From NCBI GenBank assembly GCA_007694945.1, contig REER01000142.1, forward strand, positions 1-32,499: DNA of 32,499 nucleotides, written 5' to 3'. The notes beneath the pieces were generated by a model. It saw only the letters and a program-made list of their open reading frames with translations. It did no database searches and had not been told where the DNA came from. A program made the position numbers and the translations under genes. This document shows positions 7,838-16,625 of the stretch, one piece after another. The first letter of the stretch is position 1; each line of letters starts with the position of its first letter. This DNA is from Paracoccaceae bacterium. GTDB taxonomy: Bacteria; Pseudomonadota; Alphaproteobacteria; Rhodobacterales; Rhodobacteraceae.

Positions 7838-7869
7838 CTTGAGCCGGGTTGTTATCAACCTGCCTCAAG
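7838..7869. promoter_or_regulatory. 32-base dyad upstream of the PilZ gene
   Basis: CTTGAG-C-CGGGTTG / TTAT loop / CAACCTG-C-CTCAAG. This is a 14-position stem with one C-C mismatch and one G-T pair. It ends seven bases before the PilZ start codon, so in the mRNA the stem touches the AAGG ribosome-binding site. It also lies about 125 bases upstream of the Slam-type gene on the other strand. It could act as an operator for both genes or as an RNA hairpin limiting PilZ translation. No T-run follows, so it is not a normal terminator. Confidence 0.5.
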
Positions 7870-7994
7870 TATGCCGATGCGAAGTTTCCAAGCGATTAAC
7901 TGGCGAAGGACTTGGCCGCGTCATTGACTTTCACGGTGTCGGCGGGGCATGTTTTCTTGCAGAACGTGGTAAAAAGCCCGCAGGATCGAGCAGT

Positions 7995-9284
7995 ATGACG
8001 CGCTTCGCGATGGCATTGGCCCTGGCGTTGGGGTTCGGGATATCTGGCGCATCGGTGCAGACACCTGCACTGGCGCAGGCGGAAGAGCTTTTGTCGAACC
8101 CGGAGTCTTCCGAGTCTGACCAGGGCACGACATTGACATCCGCCCCCGAGCCAGTCGATGAGATTGATCGCGAGTGGCTCACCGCGCTCGATCATATGCA
8201 AAACAATGCACCACGCGCTGCACTGCCGCATCTGGAGCGACTGGTCTCGATCTCGCCCGAAACAGCGCGGTTTCGGCTTGAACTGGCCCGCGCCTTGTTT
8301 TTGATCGAAGACGACACCCGCTCCTATTATCACTTTGAGCAGGCGCTTGGCGGGCGCCTTAGCCTCGCCGAGATCACGACAGTGAATGAATATCTTCGCG
8401 CCATGGAGCAGCGCAAACCATGGCGAGGTCACGCGCGTGTTGCCGTGGTCAGCCAGTCGAACCCCTGGTATCGCTCGCGAGAGGAATTCGTCGATATCGG
8501 CGGCAGCCTGATGCTGCCCTTGCCCGAAGTCGAACGCTCGGTCGGGCTGGAACTGGGTCTGGGTGGCACCTTTCTGCCGCAACTTCGACCGGACCTGCAC
8601 GGCCGTGCGCATGTGATGGTCACGGGGCAGATTTTCGAGGACCGCAATCTCAACCGGTGGCATGCACGCGGAGAATTCGGACTGCTATCTTTGGGCGATT
8701 ACAGTCAACAGGTCTCGGGCGGGGTCACGCTGCAGGGCGCCTTTGGCATGCAGGGGCGGATCATGCACGGCGTTGGCGTATATGGCGGATTCCAGCGGCG
8801 TTTCGCAAACCGGCTGAACCTCGGGTTGCGGCTGAATGCCGACAAGTTGCAATACAAGGATATACCGCAACTCCACGGCCTGCGCCTCTCGACCGCATTG
8901 GAGGGCTCTTACCTCTACTCACCGCGCCTGCGACTGCATGGGGGTGTAAGCCTCTACCAAGCCCGGACCGAAGCGGCGTTTCACCGCAGAAGCACTGGCA
9001 GCGTGACATTGGGCGGGCAGTTCGCCTTTTCGGGTGGGACAGTCGCGGGGCTCGAAGCAAAGCTGAGCCACTCTCGGGTGAAGGAGGCAAACCCGCTTCA
9101 GGCACAATTCGGCCCCGAGCGCAGTGAACGGATTGACCTGACGGCGCAAGTCATGCACCGCGCCGTGAATATCCGGGGGTTCGCACCGGTCGCGATGGTC
9201 GGCTTTACCCACCAGAGCAGCAATGTCCCGATGAACGCGTTCAGCAATCTCAAGTTTTCACTGGGCGCGACACGCAATTTCTGA
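7995..9284 (+). CDS. Slam/DUF560-type outer-membrane lipoprotein-assembly (type XI secretion) protein
   Basis: 429 residues from the ATG at 7995, which begins a signal peptide (MTRFAMALALALGFGISG..., Ala-rich cleavage region at about residues 25-29). An acidic linker is followed by a TPR-like helical part (about 57-140) containing RFRLELARALFLIEDD and YYHFEQAL, the hallmark of surface lipoprotein assembly modifiers. Residues ~145-429 alternate as beta-strands and end in GATRNF, with the terminal Phe expected for a BAM-inserted beta-barrel. Slam proteins move lipoproteins or haemophore-like proteins across the outer membrane. Genes for such substrates usually lie next door, but the neighbours here are pilZ and xthA. 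A longer frame from 7839 exists but would hide the signal peptide. Family call good; substrate unknown. Confidence 0.82.
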   Translation: MTRFAMALALALGFGISGASVQTPALAQAEELLSNPESSESDQGTTLTSAPEPVDEIDREWLTALDHMQNNAPRAALPHLERLVSISPETARFRLELARALFLIEDDTRSYYHFEQALGGRLSLAEITTVNEYLRAMEQRKPWRGHARVAVVSQSNPWYRSREEFVDIGGSLMLPLPEVERSVGLELGLGGTFLPQLRPDLHGRAHVMVTGQIFEDRNLNRWHARGEFGLLSLGDYSQQVSGGVTLQGAFGMQGRIMHGVGVYGGFQRRFANRLNLGLRLNADKLQYKDIPQLHGLRLSTALEGSYLYSPRLRLHGGVSLYQARTEAAFHRRSTGSVTLGGQFAFSGGTVAGLEAKLSHSRVKEANPLQAQFGPERSERIDLTAQVMHRAVNIRGFAPVAMVGFTHQSSNVPMNAFSNLKFSLGATRNF

Positions 9285-9302
9285 TCACGTCGGTGGGCAG
9301 AG

Positions 9303-10112
9303 TCAGAGCGCGAGCTCCGCCCAGATGGGCACATGGTCCGACGGTTTTTCACCCGCCCGCACCTCGGTGTCGATCCGGCAATCGATCAGTAGATCGGCGG
9401 CATAGGCATTGAGCAGAATATGGTCGATCCGGATGCCGTCATTGCGCTCAAAGGCGCCTGCCTGATAATCCCAGAAGGTATAATGCCCCGGTCCTGACGT
9501 GCAGGCGCGAAAGGCATCGGTCAGCCCGAGGTTGATCATGCGTCGGAATGCTGCGCGCGAGGGCAGGAGGAACAGCGCATCTTCGCGCCATGCATCGGGA
9601 CGGGTCGCATCCTCGTCCTGTGGAATGATGTTGTAATCACCCATAAGCGCAAGTGGCATCTCGAGCGCCATCAATTCGCGCAGCCGCTCTTTCATCCGCG
9701 CCATCCAGTCGAGCTTGTACGCGTATTTCCCTCCGGCTTTCGGCTGTCCGTTGCTGTCAAGTTCCACAGGGTTGCCATTCGGCAGATAAAGGCCGCAGAC
9801 CCGCAGCGCGTGTTGCGGCCCGGTTACGATTGCCTCGATCCAGCGTGCCTGCGTGTCGCTCTCATCCCCCGGCAGGCCGCGCGTCACATCCTCAAGCGGA
9901 TGTTTCGACAGGATTGCGACTCCGTTGAAGCCCTTCTGTCCATGGGTTTCCAGATTGTAGCCCCGCTCTTCGATCACCTCGCGCGGAAAGGCCTCATCGG
10001 TGGATTTGATCTCCTGCAGCACCGCCAGATCCGGCTGCGCCTCGTCAAGCCAAGCCCCGAGCGCCGCACTTCGCGCCTTGATCCCGTTGATATTGAAACT
10101 CGCGATCTTCAT
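9303..10112 (-). CDS. xthA: Exodeoxyribonuclease III
   Basis: 269 residues. A Mg2+-dependent AP endonuclease and 3'-5' exonuclease of base-excision repair. The start MKIASFNINGIKAR and LQEIKS (E34, metal ligand) are diagnostic. LMGDYNIIPQDED supplies the catalytic Asp and Asn, and SDHVPIWAEL at the C-terminus the catalytic His. The ATG at 10112 is preferred because AAAGG lies seven bases upstream; a GTG two codons earlier (10118) falls near that site. Single gene, convergent with the Slam-type gene. Confidence 0.95.
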   Translation of the reverse strand: MKIASFNINGIKARSAALGAWLDEAQPDLAVLQEIKSTDEAFPREVIEERGYNLETHGQKGFNGVAILSKHPLEDVTRGLPGDESDTQARWIEAIVTGPQHALRVCGLYLPNGNPVELDSNGQPKAGGKYAYKLDWMARMKERLRELMALEMPLALMGDYNIIPQDEDATRPDAWREDALFLLPSRAAFRRMINLGLTDAFRACTSGPGHYTFWDYQAGAFERNDGIRIDHILLNAYAADLLIDCRIDTEVRAGEKPSDHVPIWAELAL

Positions 10113-10175
10113 GCGCACACCTTTGCCTAACGTGGCGCGACACTGCCAGCTTGTGCGCCCCGCCGCAAGCGCACC

Positions 10176-10574
10176 TCAGCAGCGGATATGCGCGGTCGCC
10201 TCGATCTCGATTCGGGCCTCATCCTCGATCAGCCCGGCGACCACTATCATCGACATGGCCGGAAAATGCTTGCCCATCACCCGCCGATAGGCCTGCCCAA
10301 CCTCGCGCTGATGGGCGAGGTATTCGGCCTTGTCGGTCACGAACCATGTCATGCGGGCGATGTCGCTGGGCTGCCCGCCCGCGGCCTCGACCACAGCCAC
10401 GACGTTGCGCAGGGCCTGTTCCATCTGGCCGATGAAATCCTGCGCCTCGAAACGCTTCTCGCCATTCCAGCCGATCTGCCCACCGATATGCAGCGTGCCA
10501 TCCTCGGCCAGCATGCCATTGGCATAGCCCAGCGCAGGCGCCCAGCCTTCGGGGTGAATGATTTTCAGACTCAT
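10176..10574 (-). CDS. RidA/YjgF-family protein in the anthranilate operon
   Basis: 132 residues, standard RidA length. The family hydrolyses reactive enamines/imines to ketones and ammonia, though many members have unknown substrates. The fold is recognisable from GMLAEDGTLHIGGQIGW, the middle segment EQALRNVVAVVEAAGGQPSD, and the end ARIEIEATAHIRC. The ATG at 10574 overlaps the stop of the thioesterase (ATGA). It is the last gene of the 2-aminobenzoyl-CoA operon. As the known product of the monooxygenase/reductase is itself an enamine, RidA may remove its amino group; that is inference. Confidence 0.88.
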   Translation of the reverse strand: MSLKIIHPEGWAPALGYANGMLAEDGTLHIGGQIGWNGEKRFEAQDFIGQMEQALRNVVAVVEAAGGQPSDIARMTWFVTDKAEYLAHQREVGQAYRRVMGKHFPAMSMIVVAGLIEDEARIEIEATAHIRC

Positions 10575-10978
10575 CTCGCCTCGTCCTTCTCTGCCATGAT
10601 CCTGTCGCGGAGTGCCGGCGGCCAAGGCGCAGGGCAGCCTGTGTTGTCGACATGCACCAGCGTTGACTCCCCCTCGAAACGCTGTTCAACCCCCGAATAC
10701 GCCGTGAATGCCATCGCGATGCTTGCCCGCCCCAGACGCGTCACCTCCAGCCGCAGTCGGAGCCGGTCTCCATGCCGCGAGGGGGCGGTAAAGCGCAGCC
10801 GGATCTCGGCGGTGGGCACCCCGGCGGTTTTCAGCATTTCTTCGAATGGCCAGCCCAGAGCCTCCGCGAAAAACGCTTCGACCAGATCATTCACCATCTC
10901 GAAGTATCGCGGGTAAAAGATGATCCCCGCCGGATCGCAGTGGCGGAAAAGAACCTTTACATCTTGCTCGTATTTCAT
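10571..10978 (-). CDS. 4HBT-type acyl-CoA thioesterase
   Basis: 135 residues of hotdog fold. The N-terminal LFRHCDPAGIIFYPRYFEMVND holds the catalytic D15 and the YPRYF motif of the 4-hydroxybenzoyl-CoA thioesterase family. These enzymes hydrolyse aromatic or aliphatic CoA esters. Located between tryptophan 2,3-dioxygenase and RidA in a CoA-ester operon, it may release CoA from dead-end or overflow 2-aminobenzoyl-CoA intermediates. The substrate is not shown by the sequence. It starts seven bases after the dioxygenase stop and overlaps RidA by four bases. Confidence 0.88.
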   Translation of the reverse strand: MKYEQDVKVLFRHCDPAGIIFYPRYFEMVNDLVEAFFAEALGWPFEEMLKTAGVPTAEIRLRFTAPSRHGDRLRLRLEVTRLGRASIAMAFTAYSGVEQRFEGESTLVHVDNTGCPAPWPPALRDRIMAEKDEAR

Positions 10979-10985
10979 GCGTCCC

Positions 10986-11816
10986 TCACAGCTCGCTGCG
11001 CAGATGCCAGAGTTCGGGAAAGAGTTCCACCGACAACATCCGCTTCAGATAAGCCACGCCCGATGTCCCCCCGGTGCCGCGCTTGAACCCGATCACCCGC
11101 TCGACGGTGGTGACATGGTTGAAGCGCCAGCGGCGGAAATAGTCTTCCAGATCGACCAGCTTTTCGGCCAGCTCATAAAGCTCCCAATGCGTGGTCGTAT
11201 CCGCATAGACCTGTTTCCACAGCGCCTGAACTTGCGGCACCGGCGTATGTGGGCTGTCGAGCTGCGATGCTGGCGGTGCTCCAGCATCGAGGCGATCAAA
11301 CAGGTGTCGGATCACCTCGTCGTAGAAACTCGGGCGGGCAAGCTCGGCCTCAAGTGCGGCAATGGCACCCGGCAGATGGGCATGCGGGCGCAGCAGGTGC
11401 GGATTGCGGTTGCCCAGAACATATTCGATCATCCGGTATTGCCAGGACTGAAACCCCGAGGATGGCCCCAGCGCTTCGCGGAAGCGGGTGTAATCGGCGG
11501 GCGTCATGGTGCGCAACACATCCCAGGCGGAATTGAGTTGCTCGAAGATGCGCGATACGCGCGCCAGCATCTTGAACATCTGCGGCATCTCGCCGGCCAT
11601 CAGGGCCTCTCGGGCGGCCTGCAACTCGTGCAGAGCCAGTTTCATCCAGAGTTCCGAGGTCTGGTGCTGGATGATGAACAGCATCTCGTCATGCGCATCC
11701 GAGAGCGGATGCTGCTGATCGAGCATCGCATCAAGTCGCAGATAATCACCATAGGACATGGCATCGCGGAAATCGGTCTTCGCGCCATCCTCGCGCGGAT
11801 CAAACGCCCCGCTCAT
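10986..11816 (-). CDS. kynA: Tryptophan 2,3-dioxygenase
   Basis: 276 residues, normal for bacterial TDO. A cytosolic haem enzyme that opens the indole ring of L-tryptophan to N-formylkynurenine. [19 protein letters not shown] holds the substrate-contacting H51. [16 protein letters not shown] (R111/R113) binds the carboxylate. [20 protein letters not shown] carries the proximal haem ligand H234 and ends in the conserved GTGGTSG loop. The ATG overlaps the CoA ligase stop by four bases, so both are one transcript: the operon feeds tryptophan carbon into anthranilate-CoA. Kynurenine formamidase and kynureninase, needed between the two, are not in this window. Confidence 0.96.
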   Translation of the reverse strand: MSGAFDPREDGAKTDFRDAMSYGDYLRLDAMLDQQHPLSDAHDEMLFIIQHQTSELWMKLALHELQAAREALMAGEMPQMFKMLARVSRIFEQLNSAWDVLRTMTPADYTRFREALGPSSGFQSWQYRMIEYVLGNRNPHLLRPHAHLPGAIAALEAELARPSFYDEVIRHLFDRLDAGAPPASQLDSPHTPVPQVQALWKQVYADTTTHWELYELAEKLVDLEDYFRRWRFNHVTTVERVIGFKRGTGGTSGVAYLKRMLSVELFPELWHLRSEL

Positions 11817-13426
11817 GATTCACGCAGCCGGAAGCGCTGGATCTTGCCGGTAGCGGTCTTGGGCAGGCTCTCGGCAAATACGATCGAGCGCGGGTATTTG
11901 TAGGGCGCTATGGTCGCCTTGACATGCTCCTGCAACTGTCCCGCCAGTTCGTCTGCTGCCGTAAAACCGCCGCTCAGCACCACATGCGCCTGCACGATGG
12001 CCCCGCGCGCCTGGTCCGGCACCCCGATCACGGCACATTCCGCGACCGCTTCATGTGCAAGAAGCGCTGCCTCAACCTCTGGTCCGGCAATATTGTAGCC
12101 CGAAGACAGGATCATGTCGTCATTGCGCGCGGCGAAGTGGAAATAGCCGTCTGCATCCTGCATGAAAGCATCGCCCGTAATGTTCCAGCCATCCTGCACA
12201 TAGTCCGACTGCCGGTCCCCGCGCAGATAGCGGCACCCGGTAGGCCCACGCACTGCCAACCGCCCCACCTCACCGCGCGGGACCTCCTGCCCGTCCTCCC
12301 CGATCACACGGGCCTCATAGCCTGTAACGGGCTTGCCGGTGCAGGCGGGGTGGTGGTCGTCAAACCGGTTGGTAATGAAGATATGCAAGAGTTCCGTCGC
12401 CCCGATCCCATCCAGCATCGGTTTGCCGGTCTTGGCGATCCACTGCTCGTAGACAGGCGCAGGCAGCGTCTCGCCTGCTGACACGGCGGCGCGCAGCGAC
12501 GAGAGATCCGCGCCCTCCTCCATCGCAGCCAGCATGGCGCGGTAAGCTGTGGGCGCCGTAAAACAAACTGTCGCGCGATAGGTCTCGATAATCTCGATCA
12601 TGTTGGGTGGGGTGGCCTGCTCCAACAAGGTCGCCGACGCGCCAAAGCGCAGCGGGAAGATCGCCAGTCCTCCAAGGCCAAACGTGAAGGCTAGCGGCGG
12701 TGAGCCCACGAACACATCCTCAGATGTTACCCCCAGGACTTCAGACGCATAGCCGTCTGCGATGAGCAGCAGGTCGCGGTGAAAGTGCATCGTCCCCTTG
12801 GGCACACCGGTCGAGCCTGAGGTAAAACCGATCAGCGCTACATCATCCTGCGCCGTCTCGGCCGCCTGAAACTGTACAGGTTTCTGCAGCGCCAGCCGGT
12901 CAAGCTCGGCATCGTGATTGGCAGTGCCGTCAAAGCCCACCACGGTTTTCAGGAACCGGCTGCCCTTGGCGCACAACGCCATCTCGTCCATCAGCCGAGT
13001 GTCGCAGAGGGCATGGGTAATCTCGGCGGCATCGACATATTTCGAGAGCTCACCGGCGCGCAGCATCGGCATGGTATTGACCACCACTGCCCCCGCCTTG
13101 GTCGCCGCCAGCCAGCAGGCCACCATCGCCGGATTGTTGGCCGAGCGGATCAGCACGCGGTTGCCGGGTTTCACGCCCAGATCCTCGACCAGGACATGGG
13201 CAAGGCGATTGGTCCAGTCAGCCAGTTCCTTGTAGGTGCGCCGCCGCCCGTTGCCGATCAATGCCGTATGGTCGCCATAGCCCCGTGCAACCATCGCATC
13301 GGTCAGCTCCACCCCCGCATTCAGCCGCTCGGGATAGTCGAACCCGCCAAGCAAAAGATCTGGCCAGAGCGCAGGGTCCGGCAGATTGTCGCGGGTGAAA
13401 GTATCGATATGGCTCGAGGCAAACAT
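11813..13426 (-). CDS. abmG: 2-aminobenzoate (anthranilate)-CoA ligase
   Basis: 537 residues, an ANL-superfamily adenylating enzyme of the benzoate-CoA ligase type. It should form 2-aminobenzoyl-CoA from anthranilate, ATP and CoA. Motifs: P-loop [10 protein letters not shown] (202-211), [33 protein letters not shown], the hinge region [13 protein letters not shown], and the C-terminal lysine K528 in KTATGKIQR. The substrate assignment rests on linkage to tryptophan 2,3-dioxygenase and to the 2-aminobenzoyl-CoA monooxygenase/reductase. Benzoate or salicylate ligase activity cannot be excluded from sequence. It starts three bases after the stop of the upstream acyl-CoA dehydrogenase. Confidence 0.87.
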   Translation of the reverse strand: MFASSHIDTFTRDNLPDPALWPDLLLGGFDYPERLNAGVELTDAMVARGYGDHTALIGNGRRRTYKELADWTNRLAHVLVEDLGVKPGNRVLIRSANNPAMVACWLAATKAGAVVVNTMPMLRAGELSKYVDAAEITHALCDTRLMDEMALCAKGSRFLKTVVGFDGTANHDAELDRLALQKPVQFQAAETAQDDVALIGFTSGSTGVPKGTMHFHRDLLLIADGYASEVLGVTSEDVFVGSPPLAFTFGLGGLAIFPLRFGASATLLEQATPPNMIEIIETYRATVCFTAPTAYRAMLAAMEEGADLSSLRAAVSAGETLPAPVYEQWIAKTGKPMLDGIGATELLHIFITNRFDDHHPACTGKPVTGYEARVIGEDGQEVPRGEVGRLAVRGPTGCRYLRGDRQSDYVQDGWNITGDAFMQDADGYFHFAARNDDMILSSGYNIAGPEVEAALLAHEAVAECAVIGVPDQARGAIVQAHVVLSGGFTAADELAGQLQEHVKATIAPYKYPRSIVFAESLPKTATGKIQRFRLRES

Positions 13427-13429
13427 GTC

Positions 13430-14584
13430 CTATCCTCCCAGATGCGCGGCCATGGTCTGGCGCGCGATGACCACGCGCTGCACGTCCGAGGCCCCCTCAT
13501 AGATGCGCAGCGCGCGGATATCGCGATAGAGCCGCTCCACAACCTCTCCCGAGCGCACCCCGTCACCACCATGAAGCTGCACCGCGCGGTCGATCACCTG
13601 CTGCGCCTGATCGGTGGCAAAAAGCTTGGCCATCGCCGCTTCGCGCGTGATGCGCGGGGCGCCGGAATCCTTTGCCCATGCCGCGCGATAGACCAGCAGC
13701 GCCGCCGCATCCACATCAAGCGCCATATCCGCGATATGTCCCTGAACCATCTGCAACTCGAACAGCGCCGCGCCCCCGATCTGACGCGCAGTGACGCGCG
13801 CCAGCGCCTCATCCAGCGCCCGGCGCGCAAAGCCAAGCGCCGCAGCCGCCACAGTCGAGCGGAACACATCGAGCACGGACATCGCGATCCGGAACCCAGC
13901 CCCCGGCGCGCCCACCATCGCCGCTTTCGGAACCCGGACATCCGAGAACCGCAGCCGCGCCAGCGGATGCGGCGCCATCACCTCCAGCCGCTCGACGACC
14001 TCTAACCCGGCCATGTCGGGCGTCACCAGAAAGCAAGAGAGCCCTTTCGCCCCCGGCCCCTCACCAGTGCGTGCAAAGACCGAGTAGAGATCGGCAATGC
14101 CACCGTTTGAAATCCAGGTCTTCTCACCATTGAGAACGTAGCCGCCGCCGTCCTCCACCGCCGTCATGGTCGAATTCGCCACATCCGAGCCCGATTGCGG
14201 TTCCGTCAGCGCAAAAGCCGCAATCGCGCGCCCCGCCCGCGTCTCAGGGAGCCAGCGTGCCTTCTGCGCGTCGGAGCCGAACAGTGAAATCGCCCCCGTT
14301 CCCAGCCCCTGCATGGCAAAGGCGAAATCCGCCAGCCCGTCATGCCGCGCCAGCATTTCGCGCATCAGGCACAGGCTGCGCAAATCGAGCCGCCCATCCT
14401 CGGCCCCGGTCAGGTCCAGAAAACCGGCCTCGCCCAGACCCGCCACCAGACCTCGACAGGCCGCATCGACATTGTGATGATCGACCGCGCCGAGATGTGT
14501 AGCGGCCCAGCCCTCGACAGCCTCGGCCAATTCCCGATGTCGGTCCTCAAAGAACGGCCAGCCAAGATAGCTGCGATCACTCAC
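13430..14584 (-). CDS. Acyl-CoA dehydrogenase of the 2-aminobenzoyl-CoA operon
   Basis: 384 residues. Standard FAD-dependent acyl-CoA dehydrogenase: [55 protein letters not shown] and [11 protein letters not shown], with the expected catalytic base at E363. In this pathway it probably oxidises a ring-reduced or ring-opened CoA ester; which one is unknown. It is separated from the upstream crotonase gene by 45 bases that contain a repeated motif, the only real gap inside the operon. Confidence 0.9.
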   Translation of the reverse strand: MSDRSYLGWPFFEDRHRELAEAVEGWAATHLGAVDHHNVDAACRGLVAGLGEAGFLDLTGAEDGRLDLRSLCLMREMLARHDGLADFAFAMQGLGTGAISLFGSDAQKARWLPETRAGRAIAAFALTEPQSGSDVANSTMTAVEDGGGYVLNGEKTWISNGGIADLYSVFARTGEGPGAKGLSCFLVTPDMAGLEVVERLEVMAPHPLARLRFSDVRVPKAAMVGAPGAGFRIAMSVLDVFRSTVAAAALGFARRALDEALARVTARQIGGAALFELQMVQGHIADMALDVDAAALLVYRAAWAKDSGAPRITREAAMAKLFATDQAQQVIDRAVQLHGGDGVRSGEVVERLYRDIRALRIYEGASDVQRVVIARQTMAAHLGG

Positions 14585-14597
14585 CCAACGTCCCCTG

Positions 14598-14619
14598 CTT
14601 CATCTTGCCCAAAATACTC
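14598..14619. repeat. Copy 2 of the 22-base intergenic motif (AAATACTC core)
   Basis: CTTGCCCAAAATACTC and flanking bases match 4888-4909 at 18 of 22 positions in the same orientation. This copy fills the short gap between the crotonase and acyl-CoA dehydrogenase genes. Unlike copy 1 it is not followed by G/C tracts. Confidence 0.5.
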
Positions 14620-14629
14620 AAAAGACACC

Positions 14630-15430
14630 TCAACCTCCGCGAAACACCGGATTTTCACGCGCAACGAACGCTTCATAGGCGCGGCGGAAGTCATTGCCCT
14701 GCATGCAGATCGCTTGCGCCTGCGCTTCAGCCTCGATCGCCTGATCCAGGCTCATGGACCATTCCTGCGCCAGCATCGTCTTGGTCATCATATTGGCAAA
14801 GGCTGGCCCTTCGGCAATCCGTCGCGCCATCGCGCGCGCCTCCTCCATCAGCTCATTTTGTGCCACCACGCGGTTGAAGAAACCCCAGGCCAGCCCCTCC
14901 TCCGCGCTCATCGACCGGCCGAAATAAAGCAACTCCGCCGCCCGCCCCTGTCCGATGATCCGCGGCAGCATTGCGCAGGCCCCCATGTCACAACCTGCAA
15001 GCCCCACGCGATTGAACAGAAACGCCGTTTTCGCTTCAGGGGTGGCAATCCGCAGGTCCGAGGCCATGGCGATGATCGCCCCGGCCCCGGCACAGACCCC
15101 GTCCACCGCCGCAATCACCGGCTTGCCGCAACCGATCATCGCCTTGACCAGATCACCGGTCATCCGCGTGAAGCCGAGAAGCTCTTTCATGCTCATCCGT
15201 GTCAGCGGACCAATGATGTCATGCACGTCCCCGCCCGAAGAAAAATTGCCGCCATTGGGCGCGAAGATCACCGCGCGCACCGCGTCATCGTAATGCAACT
15301 CGCGAAACCAGTCGCGCAATTCGGCATAGCTCTCGAAACTCAGCGGGTTCTTGCGCTCGGGCCGGTCCAGCGCGACGGTTACCACTGGGCCGTCAATCTC
15401 ACAGCGGAAATGGGTCACGTCACTGCGCAT
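14630..15430 (-). CDS. Atypical crotonase-family protein of the 2-aminobenzoyl-CoA operon
   Basis: 266 residues, labelled enoyl-CoA hydratase by fold. CoA-binding RPERKNPLS (23-31) and the oxyanion loop [13 protein letters not shown] (62-74) are clear. Both catalytic glutamates of true hydratases are missing: the first position reads [11 protein letters not shown] (I119), the second falls at N140 in [15 protein letters not shown]. Instead D148 lies where MenB and BadI-like crotonases have a functional Asp (alignment by eye, shifted by about one residue). That would fit C-C bond hydrolysis or isomerisation better than hydration. Starts next to the MarR gene (TGATG-type contact at 15430). Confidence 0.85.
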   Translation of the reverse strand: MRSDVTHFRCEIDGPVVTVALDRPERKNPLSFESYAELRDWFRELHYDDAVRAVIFAPNGGNFSSGGDVHDIIGPLTRMSMKELLGFTRMTGDLVKAMIGCGKPVIAAVDGVCAGAGAIIAMASDLRIATPEAKTAFLFNRVGLAGCDMGACAMLPRIIGQGRAAELLYFGRSMSAEEGLAWGFFNRVVAQNELMEEARAMARRIAEGPAFANMMTKTMLAQEWSMSLDQAIEAEAQAQAICMQGNDFRRAYEAFVARENPVFRGG

Positions 15431-15906
15431 CAGCCGCGCTCCTTCTCGATATGGGTACTCATCTGTTCCAGATGACGGGTCATTTCAGCCAGCGCCTCTG
15501 CATCGAGCCCGCCCAGCAATGCATCGATCCAGCCCTCATGCGCGTGGGCCTGCTCGGCAAATACCTCTTGCCCGCGCGGTGTCAGCCGCGCGACCATGGC
15601 ACGCCTGTCGCCGGGCACGGCCACGCGCAGCGCAAGCCCCTCCTGCACCAGCCGATCCACTATGCCGGTAATATTGCCATTCGAAACCCGAAGCCGCTCC
15701 GAGATCTCGGACATGCGCAAACCTTCAGGCGTTCGGGCCAGCGCCGCCATCACGTCGAAACGTGGCAAGGTCGTTTCGAACTCGGCGCGCAAGCGGCGGC
15801 GCAGTTCTCCCTCTACCTCACCCGAAGCTTTCAGCAACCGCAGCCACAGGCGCAGTCGCGCCTTAGACAGCGCCTCCGGTGCCGGGTTCTGTTGCGCCGC
15901 GTTCAT
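15430..15906 (-). CDS. MarR-family transcriptional regulator of the 2-aminobenzoyl-CoA operon
   Basis: 158 residues. Winged helix-turn-helix of MarR type: [20 protein letters not shown], then the recognition helix [19 protein letters not shown] and the wing [20 protein letters not shown]. MarR proteins of aromatic-CoA pathways typically repress until an aromatic CoA ester or acid binds. Being inside the operon, it would be autoregulated. The palindromes at 18960-18985, one lying over the -35 box of the operon promoter, are the natural candidate sites. It overlaps the SDR gene by four bases and the crotonase by one. Confidence 0.93.
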   Translation of the reverse strand: MNAAQQNPAPEALSKARLRLWLRLLKASGEVEGELRRRLRAEFETTLPRFDVMAALARTPEGLRMSEISERLRVSNGNITGIVDRLVQEGLALRVAVPGDRRAMVARLTPRGQEVFAEQAHAHEGWIDALLGGLDAEALAEMTRHLEQMSTHIEKERG

Positions 15907-16625
15907 ATCTCACCCCCCGAGACGCTCAGCGCATGACCGTTTACCATCGACGCCCCCGGTGAGGCGAGGAACACGACAGCGGCAACCACTTCCTCGGGCG
16001 CGACCAGTCGTTGCATGGGGTTATCCGCAACCACCTGCGCCAGCGCTTCGGCCTCACTCAGCCCAAAGCGACCCTGCACCGAGGCAACTGCCTGTGCAGC
16101 CAGCGGCGTATCGACAAAACCGGGGCAGACCGCGTTGCAGGTGATCCCCTTTTTTGCGACATCAAGCGCCACCGAGCGCACCAGTCCCAGCACCCCGTGT
16201 TTCGCCGCTGCATAGGCCGGGATCGCAGCCCCGCCCTTGAGGCTCGCCGTCGAGGCGATGGCAATCAACCGTCCGCCCGCGCCCATCTCGCGCAACGCCT
16301 CGCGGAAGGTCAGGAAGGTGCCGGTCAGGTTCACGGCCAGCGTAGCGTTCCACTCGGCCAGCGTCACCGAGCGCAGCTTGCCTGCGCTGCCGCCACCTGC
16401 ATTGGTGATCACCACGTCGAAAGGTGCCTCAAACAACGCCGAGACTTGCGCCTCATCGGTCGCATCTGCTAAGCGCCAATCCATCCCGCGCCCGCCATCG
16501 GTCTCCCGCAACGCCTCTATCCGCCGCCCAGTGATGGTCACGGCATCGCCCATCTCGGCGAATCCGCGCGCAAGCGCGCGGCCAATCCCCGAGCCGCCGC
16601 CGGTGACCAGAACCCGCCGACTCAT
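15903..16625 (-). CDS. Short-chain dehydrogenase/reductase of the 2-aminobenzoyl-CoA operon
   Basis: 240 residues, classical SDR. The cofactor motif TGGGSGIG spans 8-15, NAGG is at 75-78, and the catalytic S125-Y138-K142 set lies in [20 protein letters not shown]. The segment PGFVDTPL completes the fold. TGRR after strand two suggests NADP(H) preference. It probably acts as a 3-hydroxyacyl-CoA dehydrogenase or reduces the ring ketone of the 2-amino-5-oxo intermediate; the sequence alone does not choose. Four-base overlaps with both neighbours show tight coupling. Confidence 0.9.
   Translation of the reverse strand: MSRRVLVTGGGSGIGRALARGFAEMGDAVTITGRRIEALRETDGGRGMDWRLADATDEAQVSALFEAPFDVVITNAGGGSAGKLRSVTLAEWNATLAVNLTGTFLTFREALREMGAGGRLIAIASTASLKGGAAIPAYAAAKHGVLGLVRSVALDVAKKGITCNAVCPGFVDTPLAAQAVASVQGRFGLSEAEALAQVVADNPMQRLVAPEEVVAAVVFLASPGASMVNGHALSVSGGEI

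Noticed and set aside
12914-14005. 363-codon plus-strand frame opposite the CoA ligase and acyl-CoA dehydrogenase
   Set aside because: It crosses two well-supported genes on the other strand, lacks a ribosome-binding site and shows no family motifs.
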